A stretch of DNA of 64,000 nt. Origin: Nitrospira sp. GTDB taxonomy: Bacteria > Nitrospirota > Nitrospiria > Nitrospirales > Nitrospiraceae. A program made the position numbers and the translations under genes. The stretch is from contig JACOEL010000017.1 of NCBI GenBank assembly GCA_024998625.1, positions 42,916 through 106,915 on the forward strand. The letters run 5' to 3'. The notes under the pieces are model-generated. The model searched no databases. It was given only the letters and a program-made list of their open reading frames with translations, and was not told the DNA's origin. Below, piece by piece: positions 8,420-16,773 of this stretch; the stretch's first letter is position 1; each line of letters starts with the position of its first letter.

Positions 8420-11032
8420 CTACTGCCGGCCCGGCAGCCAGGTTCTCGCATGGACCGCCACGCGGAATGGCGGTTGTCTGGTGATGGTGGCCATATGCGC
8501 TGAGTTTCTCCCCCAGGGAATCTGATCGACGACCGCATTGTTCAACAGGCCGTCGATCGGCACATACACGATCTGTTTCAGCGCGGCTTCGTCCTGCGCC
8601 AGGTGTCCCCACGTCAGGTCGCGCCAGTGGGCGGGGGTGCCGCCATAGGTCGTGGCGACGTCCATGCCGAATCGCGGTTCCGTCGGTTGCTCCTGCAGCA
8701 CGAAGAACCAGCCCGGGTGTCCTCCGGCTTTGTTGTCGGCTCCGCGAACGTCCGCCTCGGTCAGCGGAAATCCGAGCATGGTGATGTCCGGTGATTGCGT
8801 CGCGCGGAAAATCGGATACCGTTCCGTCGTGCCCAGCTCACGCCTGGTGCCGTCCGCAGACCAGACGCTCTCCAGGGCATAGACCATGGCGCGTGGGTAA
8901 CGCCGCAGGAGGTCGCCGCGAATGAGGAGCACCATCTGGCCGACCGCCGAGCCCCGCGCACTGTGAGAGCCGAGGCGGCTGTCCGCCGCCCAGGAGGTGA
9001 TCCGCGTGATGTCGAAACGAGCCTCGCGCTCTGCATCGGTGGCGGGCAGTTCGTCGCCGCCGGCATCCCAGAATTGCCGGAAATAGGTGCCGCGCTGATC
9101 GGTCGGAAACCCGCGCCAGAGGAGTTCGCGGCTCATCTCGTGGTTCAGTCCGACCATGTAGGCCTCGATCAACTCCGGATTAGTCTTGAGGAGCGCAATC
9201 GTGTTCGAGGGCACCTGGTCCATGCCGGGCAGCAACAGGTCCGGTGCGTAGTCGCGCAATGGTTCGTACATCGGCTGAGGGAAACTCGGCGCGAAGGTCG
9301 TCAGTTCCGTATGCTCGACGGTGGGTATCGTCTTTTTCACCGCGGCCAACACCGCCTCCTTCGGGGCCAGGCGTCGCAGCACCTCCACCTTGAGCTCAGA
9401 CCATTCGCGCAGCGCCGGCGCCTGCCGCTGCTTGGTCGCGACGGAAAATTGCATGAGCGGGCGAAACGCCTGGCCGGCCGCCGAGGCGGGCGACGTGGCA
9501 GGGAGCCGGAGCGCGTCGAGTTTGGCGGCATGCGACGCGATTGGACCATGGGCGCGGGTCAGCCGGCGAAAAGCGCCGGTCACGGCCGGATGGCCGGACA
9601 ACAGGTTGTTGGCGGCAGTCTGCGGCGTCGTCGGGGACGTGGCGATGCCCGTCAACCCTCGCAGCGCGGGCCCCGTGAGTTGCAGCAGTCCGGCCGGGTC
9701 GAGCGCGGCGAAGTGTTTCTTCGAGAGACTGTCGCCGACGGCCTCCGCCAGCTGCGCGCGCTTGAGCCGCTGTCGATCTCGCCGTTCCTGTTCGAATTGA
9801 TCCCAGGCCGAGGCCATCAACGGCTCCTGCTCGTGTTGGATCACCGTCGTGCCGATACCGGCGGCGATGCGGTGGCGCGGATCCAGATTCAGATCGCGGA
9901 ACCAGTGCGGCGGTTGATCTGCGGGCGGCAGGCTGTCACGGTCTACGTACCATTGCCCATAGAGCGGCGGGCCGAGGAGGGCGGGGGCTCCGGTCGTGCC
10001 GGCCATCGCTGCCGGCGCGTTGAGGATAGCGCCGAGGGCCAGTTGGAACGTCTTGCGCGGTTGGTCCGGCCAGGTACGCGGTTGAGTCTCGGGAGTCAGA
10101 AGGGCTCCACCCAAATCCAACAGGCTGCCCGGCGCGCCAGGCGGCAACGTCGGCATGCCCCAGCCGGGAGTTCGGATGTCCACCGGCCGCAAGCCCACCG
10201 TGGACGGCAGGGGCTGGGCCTTCAATCGGCGTGCGAGCGATTCGAAGTCTCCCGCGAGGCCGGTTCGAAACTCCCACTGGAAAAAAACCGGCAGCGTGAC
10301 CGGTCCAGCCGCGGCGTTCTTCACCCAAGCCGGTTTTAAGGCCTGTTCATCCTCCGGCGTGATCGGCTCGCCCAGCCCCGCTTTCCTCCCCACGTCGTAG
10401 GTCGGCACGAGGCAGGCGTAGTAGGCGGTATTGGGATCGAGGCGGCGCGGGGCCAGCAGCCGGGAGAGCGTCCGTTCGGGATGGTCGTGAAGAAGTTTCT
10501 GCAGCGTCGCGCGTGGTGAGGGATCGGGCGTCGAGCGTTGTCCCGCCACGATCTGGGCATGCGCCCAGGCCCAAGACTGGTCGAGGTCGGGCAGGTCTTC
10601 AATGGCGCAGGTGATCGCCGGCAAGGGCCGCTGCGGATTGGTCTTGAGCGTGGCCCGTTCCTTCGGGACGACGATCAAGCAGATCCATGGCCGGAGTCGT
10701 CGCGCGCTGTCGGCCGCCGCCGGGGTGAACAGCCAGGGGAAGTCGGGGCGATCGAATTCGATGGCCGGAAAATAATTCGGCTCGAAGTCGGTCATGTGGG
10801 CATGGGGCTCCGTGCGAATGATCTCGCGCGCGTCCAGGCCGGTAATGTCGCCGGGGCCATAGAGTTGCACGTTGACGTCGATGGGCGCCCGGTCGTTCAC
10901 TCGGAGACGGACGGGGGCGGCAAGGCGTCCCGCCGTGGCCGGACTGGAAGCGCCGGGTCCGGAGAGGCCCGCGACGAGTCCTTGGCGAAGCCAGGAGTAG
11001 AATCGATAGGTGGCTGCGGTCGGTTCAGGCAT
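8420..11032 (-). CDS. Uncharacterised 870-residue protein of the cluster core
   Basis: No named domain recognised. The N-terminus (RFYSWLRQGL) leads into VNVQLYGPGDITGLDAREI and DFEPNYFPAIEFDRPDFPWLF. The C-terminal half carries MVLLIRGDLLRRYPRAMVYAL and GWFFVLQEQPTEPRFGMD. I recall such strings from unannotated proteins of other bacteria that lie next to homologues of the 569- and 1774-residue proteins; this is memory, not a search. No signal peptide or membrane helix. A stretch near residues 450-520 is rich in Ala, Leu and Pro. Start: ATG at 11032, 20 bases after the DUF6603-like gene stop, with only a weak ribosome site (GGGAT). Part of a presumed single operon. Function unknown. Confidence 0.8.
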   Translation of the reverse strand: MPEPTAATYRFYSWLRQGLVAGLSGPGASSPATAGRLAAPVRLRVNDRAPIDVNVQLYGPGDITGLDAREIIRTEPHAHMTDFEPNYFPAIEFDRPDFPWLFTPAAADSARRLRPWICLIVVPKERATLKTNPQRPLPAITCAIEDLPDLDQSWAWAHAQIVAGQRSTPDPSPRATLQKLLHDHPERTLSRLLAPRRLDPNTAYYACLVPTYDVGRKAGLGEPITPEDEQALKPAWVKNAAAGPVTLPVFFQWEFRTGLAGDFESLARRLKAQPLPSTVGLRPVDIRTPGWGMPTLPPGAPGSLLDLGGALLTPETQPRTWPDQPRKTFQLALGAILNAPAAMAGTTGAPALLGPPLYGQWYVDRDSLPPADQPPHWFRDLNLDPRHRIAAGIGTTVIQHEQEPLMASAWDQFEQERRDRQRLKRAQLAEAVGDSLSKKHFAALDPAGLLQLTGPALRGLTGIATSPTTPQTAANNLLSGHPAVTGAFRRLTRAHGPIASHAAKLDALRLPATSPASAAGQAFRPLMQFSVATKQRQAPALREWSELKVEVLRRLAPKEAVLAAVKKTIPTVEHTELTTFAPSFPQPMYEPLRDYAPDLLLPGMDQVPSNTIALLKTNPELIEAYMVGLNHEMSRELLWRGFPTDQRGTYFRQFWDAGGDELPATDAEREARFDITRITSWAADSRLGSHSARGSAVGQMVLLIRGDLLRRYPRAMVYALESVWSADGTRRELGTTERYPIFRATQSPDITMLGFPLTEADVRGADNKAGGHPGWFFVLQEQPTEPRFGMDVATTYGGTPAHWRDLTWGHLAQDEAALKQIVYVPIDGLLNNAVVDQIPWGRNSAHMATITRQPPFRVAVHARTWLPGRQ

Positions 11033-11052
11033 GGTGTGTTATCCCATTTGAA

Positions 11053-14000
11053 TTACGTCGTGACTGCTGCGTTCCCCCGTCGCCGTCTGCGCGCCGGGGC
11101 CTGGCCGGCGGCGCCGAAGGGGGCCACCCGGGCCAGCACCGCCGCCGAGAGCACATAGCCCGGCTTGGGCCGCTCCGGCGGCCGTGTCGGATCAATCAAG
11201 AGCGTCTCATAGGCAATCGGCGCCGCGAGGCCTGTCTCGTCGTCCACCGCGAGATCGTCGGCCGCCACCGTGAGGCCGCCGTCGAGCGGGACAAACGCCG
11301 GTTGTGCCAACTGCTCATCCTCCCGCAGGTCTTCAAACTGCGCCAGGGCAAAGGGCTCTTGGACCGGCGTCGTCCGCCAGGGCTGCGCACCGGTCCGATC
11401 CGTCACTGAGACCCGGACCGTCGTGGGCCCGCCGACCAGCGGCGCGGTGCCCAGCTTCGTGATCTGTCTGTTGAGCGGCGCGATCCGTTCGCGCAGTGTC
11501 AGTTCCGCCCAGGGATGCACGCGCAGGCCGTTAGTCGGCTGGGCGGTCTCTCTGATGGTCACGACCGGGCTGCTGCTCCGTGGGACGGCCCCAGTCCAAT
11601 TGCGCCGGTCGGCCAGAGCCGCCGCGATCAGCCCCACCACATCGACCGCCGCCGGCAGCGGTGGCGCCGTCCTGCTCCCGAACGTCCGCGAGAAGGACAC
11701 TGACACCGAGAAGAACAGGATCTTGATCGAGGCCTTGCCCTCCACCTGCCAGGGCGTGGGACCGGCCAAGCGTCCCTTGAAGGAGACGCCCACCAGCAGC
11801 CGTCCACGATAGCGCAGTGCCAAGGCCGCACCCACGTCGACCTCAAAGGCTAACGGCGCCAACTGAATAATGGCATCGAAGCCGAGCATCCCATCGAAGC
11901 TGAAGCCACCCCCCGCCGCATGCAGATCCACCCGGGCGCCGAACTGGACCGTATTGGAGGTGACTGCCAGATAGGCCTGGCAGCGTAACTGGAGCGAGTC
12001 CCCATCGGCCAGCTGCAGCGCCAGCCGTTGTAACGCCGGAAGCCCTGGTGGTGGCGCAAACCGCGGGTGGAACCCGCCGATCGCCAAGATGAATTGTGGC
12101 TGACGCCCCCAGCCCGCACGGAGCGCCATATCGCCGGTCAGGGTGAACTGGAGAATGCGCGAATCATAGAGCGTCGCATCCAACGAGACCGTCTCGGCAC
12201 TCACATCCAACACACCCAAGGCGTCCATGCGAATCTGCACGAGCGGATGGCTCTGGTTCGGTAACAGGACTTGCAGGCGGCCCAAGACGACCACGCGAAC
12301 CGGCGAGGGCAATTCAACGAGCAGGGCCAGGTCGAGGGTGAGCAAGGTCGGCGTGCCCCAGCGTAATTGCACCATCGGCCCGAGCACATGGCGGCCCGCG
12401 GTCGGGGGGAAGACGCGGCGCAGGTCGCTGAAGATTTGCGGGGCATTCCGCAAGGGATCGGGCGGAAATAACACCGAGTTCAAGGTGCCGGTCTTGAGGC
12501 CCTCGCGCAACACGTCGGTGCGGACGGTCCGGTGCAGCGCCACGAGGCCACCGATGCCAGTGAGGGTGAAGCCCAAGCCGAGCGGGATCGGCGCAAAGCC
12601 TTCGGCGGTCAGGATCACGATCAAGGAATAGCCCTTGCTACCGTCCGGCAGCTTGGTGGTGAGCAGCCCCAGCGCCTTAATGGCGAGGGTCTCGGCCAGC
12701 TCCAGTTGCAGCATGCCGCTGTATTCGGCCCGCTGGGGCTCGAAGCCCAAATACCCGCCGCCGGTCACGCCCGCCGTCGCAATCGCCAGGCCGATGCCGG
12801 TCGGAGGTTTGAAGCCGATGGCGAGGTCGAGTGGACCCAGGTTCCCGCCGCCTGGGGGGAGCTGGAGGGTCCCAGAGAATCCCACCTGCTCGATGGTCGC
12901 CGTGACCGGGCCAAGTTTGATGGCGGCGTTGGTGGCAGCCACGATGTCGATGCCTTGGCCGTTGCCGCTGGCGGTCCGGACTGCGAGTCGCAGCAACTCG
13001 ATCGAAATCGCATTGAACAGGGTGACGTGCAGGGGTAGGGTCGCTTCGAATCCCACCCCGCCCTGCAGCGAGAGCCCACGGCGGAACGACCATTCACCGG
13101 CGAGATCGAAGGGAACGGCAAGACCATCCTTGGGGAACACCTGCGCGAGAAACCCATCACCTTTGGAGAAATCAATCACCACCTCGCCGTGCTCGACGGC
13201 GAAGGCAATCGCCGGGTCCACTGTGGCGCGAGCCGGTGCGGCCGGGTCGACATGCAGGTCCAGTTTCACGGAAGCCCGGAGGCGCTGCATGGCCAAGCGA
13301 GAGCCTCCCGCCGAGCCGATCACGACAAAAGGTTCGGCGTCGCCTGTGCGGACGAACCGAGCCCCCACGGTGACGTCCATCGCGCTTCCTGCCGGCAACT
13401 GGAAGTCGAGATCCAAGGGCGGACGGATGGAAGCGGTCAGATCGCTGCTGACGCGGACGACCGTATCGAAGGTCACTTGCCACGCGCTCTCGGGGATGGT
13501 GTCGCTGCGATTGATCGAGGTCGGCGCGCGCAACGTGACGTCGAGGCCGGGAGGGGAGAACGTCGGGTTGACCTCGGCGTTGAATCCGAAGGCTTCCAGC
13601 AGCGCCGGCTCACCGGCCGGGTGCAGGATCTCGGCAGGGATGCCGAATTTCTCGTTCAATAGCCTCTGCAACATCCTGAACAACGTCATGCCGTCGAACG
13701 AAGGCGCGCCCCAGCCATAGACTTCGCGCAACAATCCCATCGGGTCGGTGAAGAGCTGCAGCAGGCGATTGAGATGCAGGGTTTTCCGGACATAGGGACC
13801 TTGTAGCGATCCCTCCGGCAGGCCTGGCTCGTCGACGACCTCGATCGCGCCGGTGCCGAGCAGCAGCAGGGCCACCTGAGGGAAGCGGACTTCGAGGTAG
13901 TCGGCCACCAACCGGTGCAGGAGCCGTTCCGGGAACAGGAGAGCAAAGGCGGCGAGTTCAGTCTTCTGTTGAGGCGAGAGGGCTGCGTCGTTGCCGAGTG

Positions 14001-14334
14001 TTTGCAGGGCCCGCACCACTCCCTCAATGCCTTGGAGCGTGGCGCGTAGTTGTTGCAACAAGGCGGCGACCGTGGTGGCGATGGCTGCCCGATCGTCCTG
14101 CGTCACGGCTTGGGCCAAGTCGTTGATGAGTAGGTCGAGTTCTGTGGCAGCCATGGCCGTGGCGGTGAGCGCATCGGTCAGCGCGGTCGTGTCCGGCTCC
14201 ATCTCGAAGACGCGCAGGCCCAACCAAGGCAGTACTTCGTCCAGCGTACCGGTTTCGGCGCGCTGCACCAGCGGTTCGAAGACCCGCGCAAATTCACCGG
14301 CCAATTGTTCGAGCGATCCGACGGCTGTACTCAT
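11053..14334 (-). CDS. DUF6603-like protein A (1093 residues)
   Basis: The C-terminal half has features I associate with DUF6603 (GGGYLGFEPQRAEYSG, LLTTKLPDGSKGYSL, LFPPDPLRNAPQIFSDLR, IGGFHPRFAPPPGLPAL, FGARVDLHAAGGGFSFDG). It is beta-strand rich with alternating hydrophobic residues, as expected of a long beta-solenoid or beta-sandwich protein (inference). The N-terminal ~270 residues are helical, with EVYGWGAPSFDGMTL shared in pattern with paralogue B. Residues about 507-1088 are encoded by DNA almost identical to that in paralogue B. The ATG overlaps the protease stop as ATGA (14331-14334), a sign of translational coupling. No signal peptide. Function unknown; an HMM search would settle the family. 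Confidence 0.8.
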   Translation of the reverse strand: MSTAVGSLEQLAGEFARVFEPLVQRAETGTLDEVLPWLGLRVFEMEPDTTALTDALTATAMAATELDLLINDLAQAVTQDDRAAIATTVAALLQQLRATLQGIEGVVRALQTLGNDAALSPQQKTELAAFALLFPERLLHRLVADYLEVRFPQVALLLLGTGAIEVVDEPGLPEGSLQGPYVRKTLHLNRLLQLFTDPMGLLREVYGWGAPSFDGMTLFRMLQRLLNEKFGIPAEILHPAGEPALLEAFGFNAEVNPTFSPPGLDVTLRAPTSINRSDTIPESAWQVTFDTVVRVSSDLTASIRPPLDLDFQLPAGSAMDVTVGARFVRTGDAEPFVVIGSAGGSRLAMQRLRASVKLDLHVDPAAPARATVDPAIAFAVEHGEVVIDFSKGDGFLAQVFPKDGLAVPFDLAGEWSFRRGLSLQGGVGFEATLPLHVTLFNAISIELLRLAVRTASGNGQGIDIVAATNAAIKLGPVTATIEQVGFSGTLQLPPGGGNLGPLDLAIGFKPPTGIGLAIATAGVTGGGYLGFEPQRAEYSGMLQLELAETLAIKALGLLTTKLPDGSKGYSLIVILTAEGFAPIPLGLGFTLTGIGGLVALHRTVRTDVLREGLKTGTLNSVLFPPDPLRNAPQIFSDLRRVFPPTAGRHVLGPMVQLRWGTPTLLTLDLALLVELPSPVRVVVLGRLQVLLPNQSHPLVQIRMDALGVLDVSAETVSLDATLYDSRILQFTLTGDMALRAGWGRQPQFILAIGGFHPRFAPPPGLPALQRLALQLADGDSLQLRCQAYLAVTSNTVQFGARVDLHAAGGGFSFDGMLGFDAIIQLAPLAFEVDVGAALALRYRGRLLVGVSFKGRLAGPTPWQVEGKASIKILFFSVSVSFSRTFGSRTAPPLPAAVDVVGLIAAALADRRNWTGAVPRSSSPVVTIRETAQPTNGLRVHPWAELTLRERIAPLNRQITKLGTAPLVGGPTTVRVSVTDRTGAQPWRTTPVQEPFALAQFEDLREDEQLAQPAFVPLDGGLTVAADDLAVDDETGLAAPIAYETLLIDPTRPPERPKPGYVLSAAVLARVAPFGAAGQAPARRRRRGNAAVTT
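11069..12815. repeat. Long direct repeat, copy in DUF6603-like gene A
   Basis: 1747 bases aligned to 16796-18542 at a constant offset of 5727. The only difference I found is T at 11086 against C at 16813, silent. Ends sharply at 12815 (next base differs) and 13 bases from the stop codon. Confidence 0.9.
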
Positions 14335-16760
14335 GGTTGCGACATGGTCCGTGTTTCAATCGGGGATGTGAAACTCTCCGTCAGCAGCATGGACACAAAG
14401 AAGTGGTACTGGTCGAGGCTCTGCCGCAATCTTGGACTACCCTGTCTGGCCAGCAGGTCCAGGCAACGGGCGAGGTATCGTGAGGCCGATTCTTTGTCGA
14501 TCGGCAGGGGACCGTCGGTGGCTCTCGTGCCGTGGATGAGGCGCCGCAGGAGCGCCGGTCCCGCCGCGCGATGCCACATGGTTGCGATGCGCCGGTTGCT
14601 GTTGATCAGACGCCGGGCTTCGCTGAAGTGTCGGCTGATGGCAGCGGCGACGTGTTCTCCTTCCGGATAGTCCTTGAGCCGCTCACGGAGCGTACGGAGC
14701 CAGGAGGTGAGCGGTGCAGCGTTCCCGGTGAAGGTCGACGCCCTCTGCTCGCGCTGGAACGACTCATCCAAGCCGGACGGCGGATAGATCCGAGGTATGC
14801 CACCGCCTCCACCTCCACCGCCGCCACCCCCGGCTGCTGCCGCGCGCACGGCATTGATGGCAGTTTGGATGTTGAGCTTTCCCGCGCCCCAGGTTGCGTC
14901 CCATCCGCCGGCCGGCCGGTCTCGCGCCGTCGCCTGCAGGTGGCGGACGATGTCGGCTCTGGTGAGTCGCGGATTTTCCTCCAGGAGCAGCGCGATGGCC
15001 CCAGCCACATGCGGAGCAGCCATGCTGGTGCCGGTCATGTCCTCATACAGACAGCAACAGGCATCGGGGCAACAATCGCAACAGCGTCCGCGCAGGTTGG
15101 CGACATCGGCTTTGGCGGATGTGATTTCTAGTCCCGGCGCCGCGATGTCCGGTTTCTGGTTGGTCGCGGCACCCCTCGCGACGGGGCCCCGGCTGGAGGA
15201 AGACACGATCCCGGTCGAAGGCCAGCAATCGCAGCGGCTCGTGCGTGAGGCGTGGTTCGCGACTGTGATGACTTGGGATGCGGTGCCGGGAATGCTCAGT
15301 GTCGCATCGAGACTCGCCCGCACCTTTCCGTCGTCCGGAGTTTTCGGCGGCAGAAACCAAGGCGTGTTTGTGCCGCGTTCGATCCAGCAGTGAAAATCGA
15401 CGGGCGTGGCATTCGGGTTGGCGAGAGTCAGTTTCCAAGGGCCGTGGATGATGTTTCCACGCCGGGAGCGCGCGATGGTGATGCGAAAGTTATTATTGCG
15501 GTCGTGCTCGCCGTTGATGGTCCCATCGATCGAGACGCGAGTTTGCCGGTTGGCGGCAGCCGCGGGATTGGCGATAAACGGCGGGGCGGCGGCGTTGGGC
15601 GGAAGGTCGGTGCCATGGTTGACAACGGCACTGACGGCGCCGGTTGGAGCGGTCACGGTCAGGTTGAGGGTGCTGGCCCGGTCGTACCAGAGGTCCAGTA
15701 GCGCGTCGGACCTCCGTCCCTTCGGCATCTCGAATTCAACTTCCAGATTGCCGTTCCCCGGCACGCGGCCTTGCACGTGTCGCAACATGCCGCCTTCGTT
15801 GCCGGCCGATTTGACGACGATCTGGGGATGGTGCAGGAAGTCGCCGGTTTCGACATGGGCATCGATCGCCAGCTCGACGGCGCTCGTGCCGTCATGAGGC
15901 CCCAGGTTGTCGCCTTGGCTGATGTTGATGACCTTCGGTTTATCGATACTGCCGAGAAAACTGAAAATAAAGTCGATGGCTTCGATGAGGCGTTGGTTTT
16001 CGCCGATCTCCTCGTCGTCGGTATAGTCGTACCGAACGACGAGGAGTTCGGCCTCCGGTGCCACGCCCACATAGGTTTGGCTGACGTGGCAGCAGGTCGG
16101 AGGTCTGCCGTTGCCTGCGGCAATGCCCGCGACATGGGTGCCGTGGCCCTCCCGGTTGTTGCTTGCATCGACATCCTTGGTGCGTACCCTGGCTCGGCCC
16201 TTCAGCGCTTGGGTGATTTGGTCTTGGTCGTAGACGACGCCGATATTGTTGGGTCCCCTCGTGTCGCCCGCCTGGAAGGGCAACATGTGATCCCAGATCG
16301 CGAGAATCCTCGATTTCCCGTTCGCATCGACGAACGAGCCGTGCCGCCAGTCGATGCCGCTGTCGATGATCCCGACGACGACGCCCTTTCCTGTGCGCGA
16401 GAGGGGGCCGGTGTGTACGGCGGTGGCGCGGATTTCTTTCAAACTGAAGTTGAGTTCGCGATGCATGCGGTGCGGCCCCTCCACGGTCGTGACGTGGGGG
16501 ATGGCTGCGAGATCGTCGAGGCGGTCGAAAGCGATGGTGCCGGTGGCGACGCTGTAGCTCTTGCGAGGATGACGGACGAGCGTGCGCTGCACGAAGCCGA
16601 CGGCGGTCAGATCAGCTACATTGCCGGTGAAGGCGACGATGACGCCCACCTGCTCACTCTTTGCGCGGGAGCGTGTTTTCGGCACGGCTGCGGCTGCCGC
16701 ACCGGCGGCCTGCTTGGTACGAAGTTTCGAGCGCAGTCCAGGATCGAGTTTTTTGTTCAT
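14331..16760 (-). CDS. Subtilisin-like (S8) serine protease with cysteine cluster and C-terminal helical domain
   Basis: The catalytic triad is visible: Asp133 in GIIDSGID, His206 in GHGTHVAG, Ser579 in GTSMAAPHVAG, with the oxyanion Asn321 in SAGNEGG. It is therefore probably an active endopeptidase of 809 residues. There is no clear Sec signal peptide; the start is basic and Ala-rich (MNKKLDPGLRSKLR), then a possible inhibitor-like prodomain before residue 120. Between Asn321 and Ser579 lies a large beta insertion. Just before the catalytic Ser is a cluster of seven Cys within eleven residues (560-570), with further Cys at 223-224, 510 and 512. After the protease domain come about eleven glycines (near 644-654) and a helical domain of about 150 residues. 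It lies between the two DUF6603-like genes, its stop overlapping the next start, so it may process or be carried by cluster products (inference). Confidence 0.93.
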   Translation of the reverse strand: MNKKLDPGLRSKLRTKQAAGAAAAAVPKTRSRAKSEQVGVIVAFTGNVADLTAVGFVQRTLVRHPRKSYSVATGTIAFDRLDDLAAIPHVTTVEGPHRMHRELNFSLKEIRATAVHTGPLSRTGKGVVVGIIDSGIDWRHGSFVDANGKSRILAIWDHMLPFQAGDTRGPNNIGVVYDQDQITQALKGRARVRTKDVDASNNREGHGTHVAGIAAGNGRPPTCCHVSQTYVGVAPEAELLVVRYDYTDDEEIGENQRLIEAIDFIFSFLGSIDKPKVINISQGDNLGPHDGTSAVELAIDAHVETGDFLHHPQIVVKSAGNEGGMLRHVQGRVPGNGNLEVEFEMPKGRRSDALLDLWYDRASTLNLTVTAPTGAVSAVVNHGTDLPPNAAAPPFIANPAAAANRQTRVSIDGTINGEHDRNNNFRITIARSRRGNIIHGPWKLTLANPNATPVDFHCWIERGTNTPWFLPPKTPDDGKVRASLDATLSIPGTASQVITVANHASRTSRCDCWPSTGIVSSSSRGPVARGAATNQKPDIAAPGLEITSAKADVANLRGRCCDCCPDACCCLYEDMTGTSMAAPHVAGAIALLLEENPRLTRADIVRHLQATARDRPAGGWDATWGAGKLNIQTAINAVRAAAAGGGGGGGGGGGIPRIYPPSGLDESFQREQRASTFTGNAAPLTSWLRTLRERLKDYPEGEHVAAAISRHFSEARRLINSNRRIATMWHRAAGPALLRRLIHGTRATDGPLPIDKESASRYLARCLDLLARQGSPRLRQSLDQYHFFVSMLLTESFTSPIETRTMSQP

Positions 16761-16773
16761 CGAGCCATCCTCG

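Noticed and set aside
7564..8538. N-terminal extension of the 1774-residue protein (325 extra codons)
   Set aside because: It overlaps the coiled-coil gene on the same strand in another frame, is Arg/Gly-rich and lacks domain character; a GTG with a good ribosome site fits better.
8795..10339. 514-codon open frame on the plus strand
   Set aside because: Lies antisense to the 870-residue protein; Arg/Gly-rich composition typical of shadow frames in GC-rich DNA.
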